Of a stretch of 64,000 nucleotides of DNA, positions 49,606 to 58,916 are shown piece by piece. Made by a program: the position numbers and the translations under genes. This stretch comes from Cognaticolwellia beringensis (GTDB taxonomy: Bacteria > Pseudomonadota > Gammaproteobacteria > Enterobacterales > Alteromonadaceae), in contig NZ_CP020465.1 of NCBI RefSeq assembly GCF_002076895.1, forward strand, positions 4,216,001 through 4,280,000. Direction: 5' to 3'. How positions within the stretch are numbered: the first letter of the stretch is position 1; the number at the start of each line of letters is the position of its first letter. The notes below the pieces were generated by a model. It did no database searches. It was not told the origin of the DNA and worked only from the letters and a program-made list of their open reading frames with translations.

Positions 49606-50727
49606 CTAACTCAATGTCATCAGTGCGTCTTTATTAAATTGTGCTATTTCGTCATCTTTATTGTGCTGAATTTTGTTTACCCATTCAGGGTCAACTAACA
49701 ACGCGCGGCCAATGGCCACCAGATCAAATTCATCGTTATTTAAACGGGTTAATAAACCTTCAATTCCTGTTGGGTTCGATGTACCACCAAGGTCAGCGCT
49801 TTCTTCACTCGTAAAGTCGCTATCTAAACCTACGCTACCGACGGTTATAACGGGCTTATTGGTAAGTTTTTTGGTCCAGCCGGCAAGGTTAAGCTCTGAA
49901 CCTTCAAATTCAGGTAACCAAAAACGGCGAGTACTAGCATGAAATACGTCGACGCCTGCATTACTGAGTAATGATAGGAATGTGGCTAATTCTTCAGGCG
50001 TTTGGCAAAGCTTGGCGTTGTAATCTTGCTGCTTCCATTGAGAAAATCTAAAGATGATCGGAAAGTCTTCACCGACAGCAAGGCGAATAGCCTGTACTAT
50101 TTCAACCGCAAATCGCGCTCTATTTTCTAATGAGCCACCATATTTATCGCTACGTTGGTTTGTACCTTCCCAAAAAAATTGATCAACCAAATAGCCATGC
50201 GCGCCATGCACTTCAATCGCATCAAAGCCAATAGCTTTGGAATCAGCGGCAGCTTGTGCAAACGAGGCAACAACTTCATCGATATCTGCTTGGCTCATCG
50301 CCACACCGTTTGCTGCGCCCGGCTTATATAAACCTGAAGGACTATAAGCAGGAATTGTTTTATCTGGACCAATACCTTCTTTACGTACTGAGCCAACATG
50401 CCATAACTGTGGTGCTATTTTTCCACCTGCAGCATGCACTTCATCTACTACATGTTTCCAGCCTGCTAGTGCTTCTTCACCATAAATAGCGGGCACACGT
50501 TCATAACCATTGGCCGCTTTATGCGAAATAAAAGTACCTTCAGTAATAATTAAACCGACATTACCTTCAGCTCTGCGGCGATAATATTTAGCTACATCAC
50601 TATTGGGGACATAATTGGGAGAAAAAGTACGGGTCATTGGTGCCATAACCGTACGATTTTTTAGCGTTAAACCGCCTGCGGTGAATGACTGGAAAAGTTT
50701 TTCAGTTGCCGTGTTGTTGATACTCAT
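49606..50727 (-). CDS. Old-yellow-enzyme-family oxidoreductase
   Basis: 373 residues from ATG at 50727 with AGGA at a good distance. A longer frame to 50790 includes a 19-20 bp tandem repeat and is unlikely to be coding. FMN-binding TIM barrel with MAPMTRTFSP, EVHGAHGYLVDQFFWEGTNQ and LVAIGRALLVDPEWV. These NADH:flavin oxidoreductases reduce enals, enones or 2,4-dienoyl substrates. Its place in the fatty acid cluster suggests handling of unsaturated intermediates. Confidence 0.9.
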   Translation of the reverse strand: MSINNTATEKLFQSFTAGGLTLKNRTVMAPMTRTFSPNYVPNSDVAKYYRRRAEGNVGLIITEGTFISHKAANGYERVPAIYGEEALAGWKHVVDEVHAAGGKIAPQLWHVGSVRKEGIGPDKTIPAYSPSGLYKPGAANGVAMSQADIDEVVASFAQAAADSKAIGFDAIEVHGAHGYLVDQFFWEGTNQRSDKYGGSLENRARFAVEIVQAIRLAVGEDFPIIFRFSQWKQQDYNAKLCQTPEELATFLSLLSNAGVDVFHASTRRFWLPEFEGSELNLAGWTKKLTNKPVITVGSVGLDSDFTSEESADLGGTSNPTGIEGLLTRLNNDEFDLVAIGRALLVDPEWVNKIQHNKDDEIAQFNKDALMTLS

Positions 50728-50865
50728 GTTATTTCCTAGACTCTCTTTTAAATTGCTAATGTTCTGCTTTAAATTGCTAATGTTCTGCAACTAGCTTGGC
50801 TGCAGAACATTTAAAACAAGGTTTACTATCTGCAAACAATGTTATAAATATTTTAATAAATAGTA

Positions 50866-51633
50866 CTATCCAATTAAATAGCCGCCATCGACATTAATCG
50901 CTGTTCCAGTGGTGTAGCTAGAGGCATTTGAAACTAAGTACAAAACTGTGCCCGCCATTTCTTCAGGCTGCGCGACACGCTTCATTGGCACGTGATTCAG
51001 CAATTGGTCTAATATTTTTGGATTATTAACTAAAGTGGAGGCAAATTTAGTGTCTGTGCCACCCGGTAATAAAGCATTAACGCGAATATTAAATTGTGCA
51101 CATTCTTTCGCAAATGTTTTGGTCATAGAAATAACCGCAGCTTTGGTGATGGAATATATCCCTTGGTAATCTCCAGGAATAACACCGTTGATAGAGGCTA
51201 CGTTAACGATTGCCCCTCCGTTGTTCGCTTTCATTAATTTAGCGCCAATCGTTGACATGAAAAAGTAACCACGAATATTAACGTCAACGGTTTTTTGAAA
51301 TGCCCCTAAATCGGTATCTAATACATGGCCAAAGTAAGGGTTTGTAGCGGCATTGTTGACTAATATATCTAATTTTCCGTGCTCAGCTGAAATTTGAGCA
51401 AAAATGTTTTCTATTTGTTCTAATTCACCAATATGACAAGCAATGGCTTGTGCACTGCCACCTGCTGAAATAATTTGATCGACAACCTTTTGGCAACCTT
51501 CAACTTTACGACTAGAAACAATGACATGTGCGCCGTTTTGTGCGAGTAATAATGCTATTTGCTCGCCAATACCACGACTCGCTCCAGTAACTAAAGCAAT
51601 TTTTCCTGTTAAATCGAATAAATTAGTACTCAT
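50866..51633 (-). CDS. Short-chain dehydrogenase/reductase
   Basis: 255 residues. TGASRGIG nucleotide-binding motif, NNAATNPYFG, and S...YSITK catalytic residues. C-terminal NVDGGYLIG is typical of classical SDRs. Second SDR in the cluster. It probably acts as a hydroxyacyl-CoA or alcohol dehydrogenase. 39 bp from the histidine phosphatase gene. Confidence 0.9.
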   Translation of the reverse strand: MSTNLFDLTGKIALVTGASRGIGEQIALLLAQNGAHVIVSSRKVEGCQKVVDQIISAGGSAQAIACHIGELEQIENIFAQISAEHGKLDILVNNAATNPYFGHVLDTDLGAFQKTVDVNIRGYFFMSTIGAKLMKANNGGAIVNVASINGVIPGDYQGIYSITKAAVISMTKTFAKECAQFNIRVNALLPGGTDTKFASTLVNNPKILDQLLNHVPMKRVAQPEEMAGTVLYLVSNASSYTTGTAINVDGGYLIG

Positions 51634-51672
51634 ATCTAGATTCCTATTTATAAATTTTGTATTTGTTATCTG

Positions 51673-52395
51673 TTATTTGAACGTTACCCAGTCAGCACCC
51701 GCTTGGGTTAAATGAGCATAATTATTCAAATAATCGACCGTTAATTTGTTTTTCGAAAAAAATAATTTGGTTACACCGGTATTACGTAATTGTTGAAGTA
51801 CTGCTAAGGTATTTTCGTCAGTTAAACCTAATATATGCTGAATAATTACGGAAATAGCACCGCCTGATGTAAAAATACATATATTTTGTGTTGGCTTAAT
51901 ATTATTTACGGATTTTTTAAGGATTAATTCTTGATTAACAACATTTTGCAGCGCAGTAATGCAACGTTTTTTAAATTGTGACCAGCTTTCAATATAGTCA
52001 TTATCGTACTTACCACTAACCCAACGTTTAAGCGCTAGGCTAAACTCTTTTTGAAAAAGTCGATTGGCGTCAGGCTGTTGACTGGTTTTTGATGCCATAA
52101 GCGCAAAGTTTTTCCACTGGGCATCGTAACTCGATAACATGTCGACATGATTAAACTCATTAAAACCTGAATGTAAAACGGTGGAAGGTTTAGCGCCTTG
52201 ATAACCTTCTATGAAGTTTTCTAATGTTTGTTCATGGCGCAGTAAATCACCTAAAAATATTTTATCGGGTGCAGGAAGTGCTTGCCAAAACTTACCGAGT
52301 AACTGAGATTGAGAATTGCCTTTCTCTGACAATTGATCATAATCAGCTTTACCGAATGAGGCTTGCCCGTGGCGGATCAGATAAATAGCCGACAT
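51673..52395 (-). CDS. Histidine phosphatase-family protein
   Basis: 240 residues. LIRHGQASFG carries the catalytic RHG of the phosphoglycerate-mutase-like superfamily, and FTSGGAISV replaces the usual second-histidine region (the second His is not obvious). It is the most upstream gene of the minus-strand cluster. In such clusters it could remove phosphate from phospho-acyl intermediates, but this is inferred from context alone. Confidence 0.82.
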   Translation of the reverse strand: MSAIYLIRHGQASFGKADYDQLSEKGNSQSQLLGKFWQALPAPDKIFLGDLLRHEQTLENFIEGYQGAKPSTVLHSGFNEFNHVDMLSSYDAQWKNFALMASKTSQQPDANRLFQKEFSLALKRWVSGKYDNDYIESWSQFKKRCITALQNVVNQELILKKSVNNIKPTQNICIFTSGGAISVIIQHILGLTDENTLAVLQQLRNTGVTKLFFSKNKLTVDYLNNYAHLTQAGADWVTFK

Positions 52396-53064
52396 GAAAC
52401 TAAACCAATACCCTGGCGATTGAAATGGTCAGTAAATAAAAACATAGGTTTATTAGCATTTGTTACATTCCGCCTTTTTATTTAACAGGTGTTAACTGAG
52501 TATTTAAAAGAACATACAACAGACCTTATCAACCCATGCTAAAGGCCTGAAACAAATAAAACAAATGAATAGTTGTTATAACCTATCATTCACAATACGA
52601 ATAAAGTTAATGGCCGTTAGTCAGTAATAAATTAAAATGTCTGACTTTATCCAATACCATAAAATCTAGACAATTAACGAGAAGATCATAAAGTACCACT
52701 AGGCCAATAAGCGCTAGTCTACTTATTACGATGAATGCCTTACTTAATAAGCTACGAACCCTACTTGTACATCCACATCATTCATGGTCAAAATACAAAC
52801 CTGCACTAGCTGAGTGCTTAAATACAGCTTTGAGCAGACATTATTATATAAGTAAGTTTAGTCGTAATGACTTAGTCGTACTTCTTACAGCACCATGAGT
52901 TAACACGCTAACAACTCATAAAACACCACGTTTGTACCGCTTGACTATGCTAGCTGCAGCAATTACATTAAATGAAATGAATACTACTAATAAAACTTTA
53001 TTCTTATTATGAATAAAGATGATTACTTGGCTTAATAATTATAGGTCAATGTTGTGGAGAATGT
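52396..53064. other. Divergent regulatory region of the fatty-acid cluster
   Basis: 669 bp with no ORF of use. It lies between the phosphatase gene and the LysR gene, so LysR operators and both promoters are expected here. I did not find a convincing T-N11-A pair. Confidence 0.4.
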
Positions 53065-53967
53065 ATGAAGGTAGACTTAAATTTATTTGTGGTATTTGAA
53101 GCGATTTACTGCGAAGGCAATATTACTAAAGCGGCAGCTGCGCTAAATTTATCGCAACCTGCGGTTAGTCATTCGTTAAGTAAACTTCGTCATAATTTTG
53201 ATGATGCTTTGTTTATTCGTCAAGGTAACGAAATGCGCCCCACACCTGTGGCAAACAATGTAATAGCCGATGTTCGTGAAGCGTTACAGCAATTGAAAGT
53301 TTGCTTGGCACAGTCGAGACAATTTGAACCCTTAGTTTCTCGCAACAACTTTAATGTTTCTTTACATGGCGGTTTAGAAGCTTCCTATTTACCGCCCTTA
53401 ATGCAACGAATAAAAAAAGAAGCACCTTTAATTAATTTACAAAGTAGCCGCCGAGTTAATCGTAGTGAATTAGAAAGCAAACTTGCCAGTGGCGACATTG
53501 ATTTAGCAATAGACACTTTGGTATCGGTAAGCGACAATATTTTACACACGCAATTAGAGCAGAATAAATTTGTGGTGTTAGCACGTAAAAACCATCCTAA
53601 TATAAAATCTACATTAGATTTAGATACCTACCTCGCACAAGATCACGTGCTCGTCTCATCGCGTACAATCGGGCCTAGCATTGAAGATTTTGAGTTAGGT
53701 CGATTAGGACTACAACGAAAAATTGGCTTGAGGTGTCAACATGCATTTTCTGCATGCCAAGTTATCGCCGAGAACGACATGTTGCTGACATTAATAGAAA
53801 CAACCGCAAAGATGTACAGCGAGATACTTGATTTGGTGGTATACCCATTGCCTGTTACTTTGCACGATATTGACGTACATTTATATTGGCACCGTAATGT
53901 AGACTTTGACCCGGCAAATAAATGGTTAAGAAATCAGATTATTCAAACTACAACAAAAATAAAATGA
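53065..53967 (+). CDS. LysR-family transcriptional regulator
   Basis: 300 residues. An N-terminal helix-turn-helix (about 15-45, NITKAAAALNLSQPAVSHSL) and a substrate-binding domain (about 90-295). GGAG lies before the ATG. The gene is divergent from the acyl-CoA cluster at 41.4-52.4 kb and likely controls it in response to a fatty-acid-like effector. The closest family with a similar C-terminus is not clear to me. Confidence 0.9.
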   Translation: MKVDLNLFVVFEAIYCEGNITKAAAALNLSQPAVSHSLSKLRHNFDDALFIRQGNEMRPTPVANNVIADVREALQQLKVCLAQSRQFEPLVSRNNFNVSLHGGLEASYLPPLMQRIKKEAPLINLQSSRRVNRSELESKLASGDIDLAIDTLVSVSDNILHTQLEQNKFVVLARKNHPNIKSTLDLDTYLAQDHVLVSSRTIGPSIEDFELGRLGLQRKIGLRCQHAFSACQVIAENDMLLTLIETTAKMYSEILDLVVYPLPVTLHDIDVHLYWHRNVDFDPANKWLRNQIIQTTTKIK

Positions 53968-54027
53968 AGACTTAACGACATATACGCTATATAAATACGT
54001 TATATTTTAATGAGTTATGGCGCTACA

Positions 54028-54339
54028 CTACTCAGGATGAAACCAAATTTCAATTTCATCCGTCACTTCTTCAAACTTAGCGCTGTGTTTTACATTGGCT
54101 GGAACATGGTACCACTGCCCTACTTTTATACGTTGTGTTTCACCTTGCATAGTTAAAATCAATTCACCGCGGGTGATCACGCCGTAGTTATCCGTCTCAT
54201 GTTGATGTTCAGGTATATCTGTTCCAGCAGGGTAAGACGCAAACAATACATCACTGCCATTTGCTGCCAACTTGTATGCGTCGAAGCGACCGTCGTAAAG
54301 GGGAAGTGATTTTATTTTATTCGGATATTGGCCAGACAT
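54028..54339 (-). CDS. Small cupin protein
   Basis: 103 residues. Cupin motif 1 with EHQHETDNYGVITRG and motif 2 with WYHVPANVKHSAKF; the histidines H43, H45 and H84 region are the expected metal ligands. Function beyond metal-dependent beta-barrel cannot be told. It is monocistronic between the LysR gene and the M23 gene. Confidence 0.85.
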   Translation of the reverse strand: MSGQYPNKIKSLPLYDGRFDAYKLAANGSDVLFASYPAGTDIPEHQHETDNYGVITRGELILTMQGETQRIKVGQWYHVPANVKHSAKFEEVTDEIEIWFHPE

Positions 54340-54560
54340 TGCAAATCCTTCTATATTTATTTACCGATTAAATACACCGAAAAGGAATTATTCAGCATCA
54401 TTTAAACCTTGATAGCCACACTCAAAACTTCAAGCAATGATCATAATGATTAATATATTCAAGACAATATAAGACAAGACAAAACACAAGAAAAATAAAA
54501 CAAAAGCAAAGGTGATCGTTGTCTATGTAATCTTGTGATTACCTTTGCTAATTGCTGAGA

Positions 54561-55406
54561 TTAAAGCTTGAGCGGTTTTAGTTTTAACACTAAGGCAGGA
54601 TCTAATCTCATGTTGAACCAGTTTATACGCCAATCTAAATGTGGCCCTGTTGCTCTGCCACTTGCGCCTACCGCGGCGATTAATTGGCCTTGAGTGACAC
54701 TATCACCCACTTCGACGTATGCGTCACTCAAATGTAAAAATGTTGAAGTGACTCCATGGCCATGATCAATAATCATAGTGCCGCCAGAGTAAAACATATC
54801 GCTGACATACATTAAAACTTTACCGTCTGCTGGTGATTTTACGGGGTCACCTTTTTTACCGGCATAATCTAAACCATAATGTGGCGTTTTAGGCACCCCG
54901 TTATAATAACGTTGGCTGCCGTAAACACCGGTAATTATACCTTCAATAGGCGCAATAAAACCTTGAGCAAACGCAGTTAAATCGCTATCAACTTGTCGAG
55001 CGGCTTTAATTTTTTTATTATCTTCCCCAACGCGACTGATCGCTTTTTTATTCGGGTTCATTATTTTTTTCGAAATGCCTTTAACCCGTTGAATATTATA
55101 TTTACGCTTTAAAGGTTTTAATATACGCTTTTCGATGTTGCCGTTCGGGCTAATGATCATCAATTCACTATTATTTTTCTCGTCTCGGCTGAAACCTAAC
55201 GCATAGTCACCGTTTTTAGATACCTTAATTGCATCACCATTAAGTGTTACCTTATTTTCAGGCTCGGTTTTACCAACAATTAGCGCACCTTGAAAATATT
55301 GCACGCTAAGCTCAGTTTCAGCTTGTGGATTGGCTGACACAACCTGAGAAACTAATAAAATCGCGATAAACGAAAGCCTAAATAATAATGAACACGGCTT
55401 AGCCAT
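54561..55406 (-). CDS. M23-family peptidase
   Basis: 281 residues. The start is ATG at 55406, whose signal peptide (MAKPCSLLFRLSFIAILLVS) supports it; a longer frame exists upstream. It overlaps the QueD-like stop by 8 bp. M23 landmarks HYGLDYAGKKGDPV (His and Asp) and HGHGVTSTFLHLSD are present. The last motif usually reads HLHFE, here HLDWR, so the second His of HxH is D. This variant is seen in relatives known to me; activity is uncertain. Periplasmic peptidoglycan hydrolase or activator. Confidence 0.85.
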   Translation of the reverse strand: MAKPCSLLFRLSFIAILLVSQVVSANPQAETELSVQYFQGALIVGKTEPENKVTLNGDAIKVSKNGDYALGFSRDEKNNSELMIISPNGNIEKRILKPLKRKYNIQRVKGISKKIMNPNKKAISRVGEDNKKIKAARQVDSDLTAFAQGFIAPIEGIITGVYGSQRYYNGVPKTPHYGLDYAGKKGDPVKSPADGKVLMYVSDMFYSGGTMIIDHGHGVTSTFLHLSDAYVEVGDSVTQGQLIAAVGASGRATGPHLDWRINWFNMRLDPALVLKLKPLKL

Positions 55407-56280
55407 TGGCAATAGCTCCTTTTGCAACACCTTCAAAGGCAACGACTTTAAATTCATCAAGCGGCGATTGTTTTTTAAGTTGGCGAACAATAAAGTCTGC
55501 CAATAACTCAACCGTTGAATCACAATCAACCACATCCAAAATTGTGCTTGGTACGGCAATATCAAATCTACCTTGCGGCGCAAAGTAAGAAAATAATTGG
55601 TGATCGGGCGTCAAATTAGCCATAGCCGTTGCAGACAGTTCTATATCGCTTAACGATATGCGATCTGCTTCACTGGCTAAGTAAATATCTTGCCAGCGTA
55701 AACTCCACACGTCTTCTAGCGCGGCTGAGCGTTGGCCATTCTTATAGATATGAATTTTCGAGCGGTGACCATGGGCGATACGTTGGCAATTCCCATCATG
55801 CAGTTTTAAACCATGAGTATAATGATAGTAAGCACCATCGATGACTTCAGGTCGCAAGTTTAAGGTTAATCCTTGAACATTTTTCGGTAAATGAGTCAGA
55901 ATTATCGTTGTTAAATAGTCGGTTACCGAGGCAATATCTATTTGCTTGGTGTCTATTTTGGCAAAGGCACAACTAGGTGATTGTAAATAGTACCCCCCCT
56001 GTTTTGAGGTGAAGTTTACAAATTCATGGCCGGGTCTATTCTCTGAAACCTCAACACTAATTGTATTTTCTTGCATCGGTAATAATAGTTTATGATCGAC
56101 AGCGTCATCAATAATGGCTTTAATTTGTTTTTTAACCACGGCAAAATCAAGCACCATGCTCATTTCATTTAAGCTGCCATCAAGCAAAACATCTACAATC
56201 CAACTTTCACCCACAATGCCACGAGACGCGCAACAATACGAAAAGTCGATAACGGTTAAATCATTTACAAATAACTGCAT
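55399..56280 (-). CDS. 6-carboxytetrahydropterin synthase (QueD)-like two-domain protein
   Basis: 293 residues, about twice the length of QueD. The first half has SLNEMSMVLDFAVVKKQIKA and VDHKLLLP, the PTPS-type segments. The second half contains HDGNCQRIAHGHRSKI, the zinc-binding region, and ends in a second similar part. QueD makes the queuosine/folate precursor, and related duplicates have other roles. Upstream of the M23 gene, with 8-bp overlap. 16 bp from pyrC. The duplicated layout is the odd point. Confidence 0.75.
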   Translation of the reverse strand: MQLFVNDLTVIDFSYCCASRGIVGESWIVDVLLDGSLNEMSMVLDFAVVKKQIKAIIDDAVDHKLLLPMQENTISVEVSENRPGHEFVNFTSKQGGYYLQSPSCAFAKIDTKQIDIASVTDYLTTIILTHLPKNVQGLTLNLRPEVIDGAYYHYTHGLKLHDGNCQRIAHGHRSKIHIYKNGQRSAALEDVWSLRWQDIYLASEADRISLSDIELSATAMANLTPDHQLFSYFAPQGRFDIAVPSTILDVVDCDSTVELLADFIVRQLKKQSPLDEFKVVAFEGVAKGAIANG

Positions 56281-56296
56281 TTATTCTAATCCCCTA

Positions 56297-57325
56297 CTAT
56301 TTTACTTGCCAAGCAATGGTTTCATTTGCACGAATTGGCACAACTTCATCACAGCCAAATGCCATGGTTGCAGGTACGTTCCATGCTTCTTTTACTAGCG
56401 TTATTTTATCACTGTTTACGGGTAGGTTATAAAACTTAGGACCATGTAAACTAGCAAAGCCTTCAAGTTTATCAAGTGCTCCGGCTTGTTCAAAAGCTTC
56501 GGCATATAATTCAATTGCAGCATGTGCAGTATAAGCACCAGCGCAACCGCAAGCGGCTTCTTTAGCACCTTGTGCATGTGGTGCAGAATCAGTGCCTAGG
56601 AAAAATTTATCGCTACCACTTGTTGCTGCTTCCACTAATGCGTGTTGGTGAATATTTCGCTTTAGAATTGGCAAACAATAATAATGAGGACGAATACCAC
56701 CCACTAACATATGATTACGGTTAAATAATAAATGATGAACCGTAATTGTAGCCGCAACGTTTGCACCTGCCGCTTTAACAAAATCAACAGCATTCTTGGT
56801 GGTAATGTGTTCTAACACTATTTTTAATGTTGAGTACTTTGCTACTAACGGACGCAATATGGTATCGATAAATACGGCTTCACGGTCAAAAATGTCAATA
56901 TCATGATCGGTAACTTCACCATGCACTAATAATGGCATGTTAACTTCTTCCATTGCCGCTAACACAGGTGCAATGTTATCTACGTTTGTTACACCTGATG
57001 AAGAGTTTGTAGTTGCCCCGGCTGGATAAAGCTTAGCCGCGTATACAATACCCGATGCTTTTGCGGCTTTAATATCTTCAGCCGTGGTTTGATCTGTTAA
57101 ATACAACACCATTAACGGTTGGAATTGCTTACTCGGATTAGCGGCCATAATACGCTGATGGTATTGGGTCGCTAATTCAGCATTAGTCACTGGCGGTACC
57201 AGGTTTGGCATTATAATAGCGCGACCAAAGTAGCGGCTGATATCTGCAACCGTATTATTTAAGCTTGCACCGTCACGTAAATGTACATGCCAGTCGTCTG
57301 GTCGAGTAATTGTAAATGTGGTCAT
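56297..57325 (-). CDS. pyrC: Dihydroorotase
   Basis: 342 residues, near the E. coli length. [12 protein letters not shown] has the first two zinc histidines. [13 protein letters not shown], then LVHGEV, VLEHITT and LGTDSAPHA carry the bridging lysine, further histidines and the catalytic aspartate of type II (PyrC) dihydroorotases. It closes carbamoyl aspartate to dihydroorotate in pyrimidine synthesis. First gene of a short minus-strand operon with the QueD-like and M23 genes. Confidence 0.95.
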   Translation of the reverse strand: MTTFTITRPDDWHVHLRDGASLNNTVADISRYFGRAIIMPNLVPPVTNAELATQYHQRIMAANPSKQFQPLMVLYLTDQTTAEDIKAAKASGIVYAAKLYPAGATTNSSSGVTNVDNIAPVLAAMEEVNMPLLVHGEVTDHDIDIFDREAVFIDTILRPLVAKYSTLKIVLEHITTKNAVDFVKAAGANVAATITVHHLLFNRNHMLVGGIRPHYYCLPILKRNIHQHALVEAATSGSDKFFLGTDSAPHAQGAKEAACGCAGAYTAHAAIELYAEAFEQAGALDKLEGFASLHGPKFYNLPVNSDKITLVKEAWNVPATMAFGCDEVVPIRANETIAWQVK

Positions 57326-57407
57326 TTTTTTTCCTAATTTAATCGTTTTCTATTGCTTAAAATCAGCAACATGTTTTATATATTTTTAGCTTAGTCTGAG
57401 TTAACGC

Positions 57408-58559
57408 TTAGAATTCGTTTTCCGAATTATCGGCATTATCTGCATTATTTATATTACCTAAGTCAGCGGTTTCATTACTCTGCACTGGCGCTTGGCCTTG
57501 ACTAGCGCTTTGGCTAGCGTTTTGACTCGCATTACTTTCCATTAACGCCAATAATTGATCTTTTAAGTTTGGCGGCACTTTATAAATAGTAATACTTTCA
57601 TTGGCCGGACTATAAACAACATCTTGACCAAAATGGCTGCGCTCGAAACTTAAGCTGATCCCATTACCATAACCTGCGTATTTAGTGACTTTATTCACTA
57701 CCGCTTGATCATGTGGAAATGATTCTTCAATCGGATAAGCTTGTTCTTGGCAAAATTTGTAAAAGTCTTGGCCACTCTCTTCCGTTTTAATGACATTACC
57801 AATTTCTTGCAATGAAACATCTTGCGCCGACTCTTTTTGCTCTTTACAGTAACTTAATAGCTCTTTACGCGTTTGTTGCTTTTCATTAGCGTCAAATTGA
57901 TTAACCGACACATAGTCTTCAACCGCTTGTACTAAAGTTTGGGTTTGCTCTTTGGAATTTAAACCTTCTTCACAACTTAAAAAATCTAAGAAAAAGTCAG
58001 ACACCTTTCTACCGGCACGACCTTTAATAAAAGAAATGTAACGGTTACCTTCCGCATTATTTTGATAATCGAATAAATCGATACGGGCAGCTAATTGTAG
58101 TTTATTAGTATCAAGATGTTGATCGGCTGAAATATTTAATTCACCGTCAACAGAATAATGTTCAGAGATAGGAATAATAGCCACCAGTAAATAACGACCG
58201 CCCATATACTCGTAGTGGCAGACGATTAAATAACCAGTTTCAGCCAGATCATATTTTTCTAATTCATTTTTAAGTAAGTTACCGGCTTGGCCACTAAATT
58301 GATGAAAAGTTTGCGCATCACTTAAATAACTTTCCATAACATCAACAAATCTGGCACTGTCACCTTCGGCTGGCATTGATGAAAAATGCCCGTAAGCCTT
58401 ACTACCTTTACTATTATAAATTTTATGCAGCGCATCAACAAAACTTTCTATTTTGCTGCTAGCCGCAACATTTTCAGGCCCTAACCTGAGTACAACTTCA
58501 CCTGTTTCTTCTTTTTTTGATAAAAAATGCAGTGTTATATTCGAAATTATTAAGCTCAT
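57408..58559 (-). CDS. yejK: Nucleoid-associated protein YejK
   Basis: 383 residues, somewhat longer than the E. coli 335-residue protein because of an asparagine/glutamine-rich tail after residue 345. The NdpA family core matches over the first 335 residues (FLDFLSCEEGLNSKEQTQ and FYKFCQEQAYPIEESF). It binds the nucleoid. It is divergent from yejL-pbgA as in enteric genomes. Confidence 0.92.
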   Translation of the reverse strand: MSLIISNITLHFLSKKEETGEVVLRLGPENVAASSKIESFVDALHKIYNSKGSKAYGHFSSMPAEGDSARFVDVMESYLSDAQTFHQFSGQAGNLLKNELEKYDLAETGYLIVCHYEYMGGRYLLVAIIPISEHYSVDGELNISADQHLDTNKLQLAARIDLFDYQNNAEGNRYISFIKGRAGRKVSDFFLDFLSCEEGLNSKEQTQTLVQAVEDYVSVNQFDANEKQQTRKELLSYCKEQKESAQDVSLQEIGNVIKTEESGQDFYKFCQEQAYPIEESFPHDQAVVNKVTKYAGYGNGISLSFERSHFGQDVVYSPANESITIYKVPPNLKDQLLALMESNASQNASQSASQGQAPVQSNETADLGNINNADNADNSENEF

Positions 58560-58637
58560 AGATAAAGGCCAGTATTATATTGTTCGGGCATTTGATAAAC
58601 TTAAGTTTGTTTATTAAATTACCATTAAGTGTTTAAG

Positions 58638-58859
58638 ATGCCTATTGTATCCAAGTATTCCAACGAACGTGTAGAAAAAATTATTAAAGATTTGCTTGAT
58701 GTTCTCGTCAACGAGTCTGCAACCCCTGATCTAGCGCTGATGTGCCTAGGAAATACCCTGACAGAAATTATTATAAATAATGTGCCAAAAAAGGAACGTG
58801 AAGCAATAGTGAACAATTTTACCAACGCATTAAAACAATCTATACAAAATTCCAAATAA
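58638..58859 (+). CDS. yejL: YejL-family protein (DUF1414)
   Basis: 73 residues from ATG at 58638; the E. coli homologue also starts MPQISRYSDEQ, so the upstream in-frame GTG at 58629 is less likely. Matches in [17 protein letters not shown] and in the C-terminal helix. Function unknown in the family. It is followed by pbgA after about 57 bp. Confidence 0.92.
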   Translation: MPIVSKYSNERVEKIIKDLLDVLVNESATPDLALMCLGNTLTEIIINNVPKKEREAIVNNFTNALKQSIQNSK

Positions 58860-58916
58860 AACGTATAAATAATAAGCGACATTCATTAACAATAATAAAG
58901 AGTATTAAACGACGCA

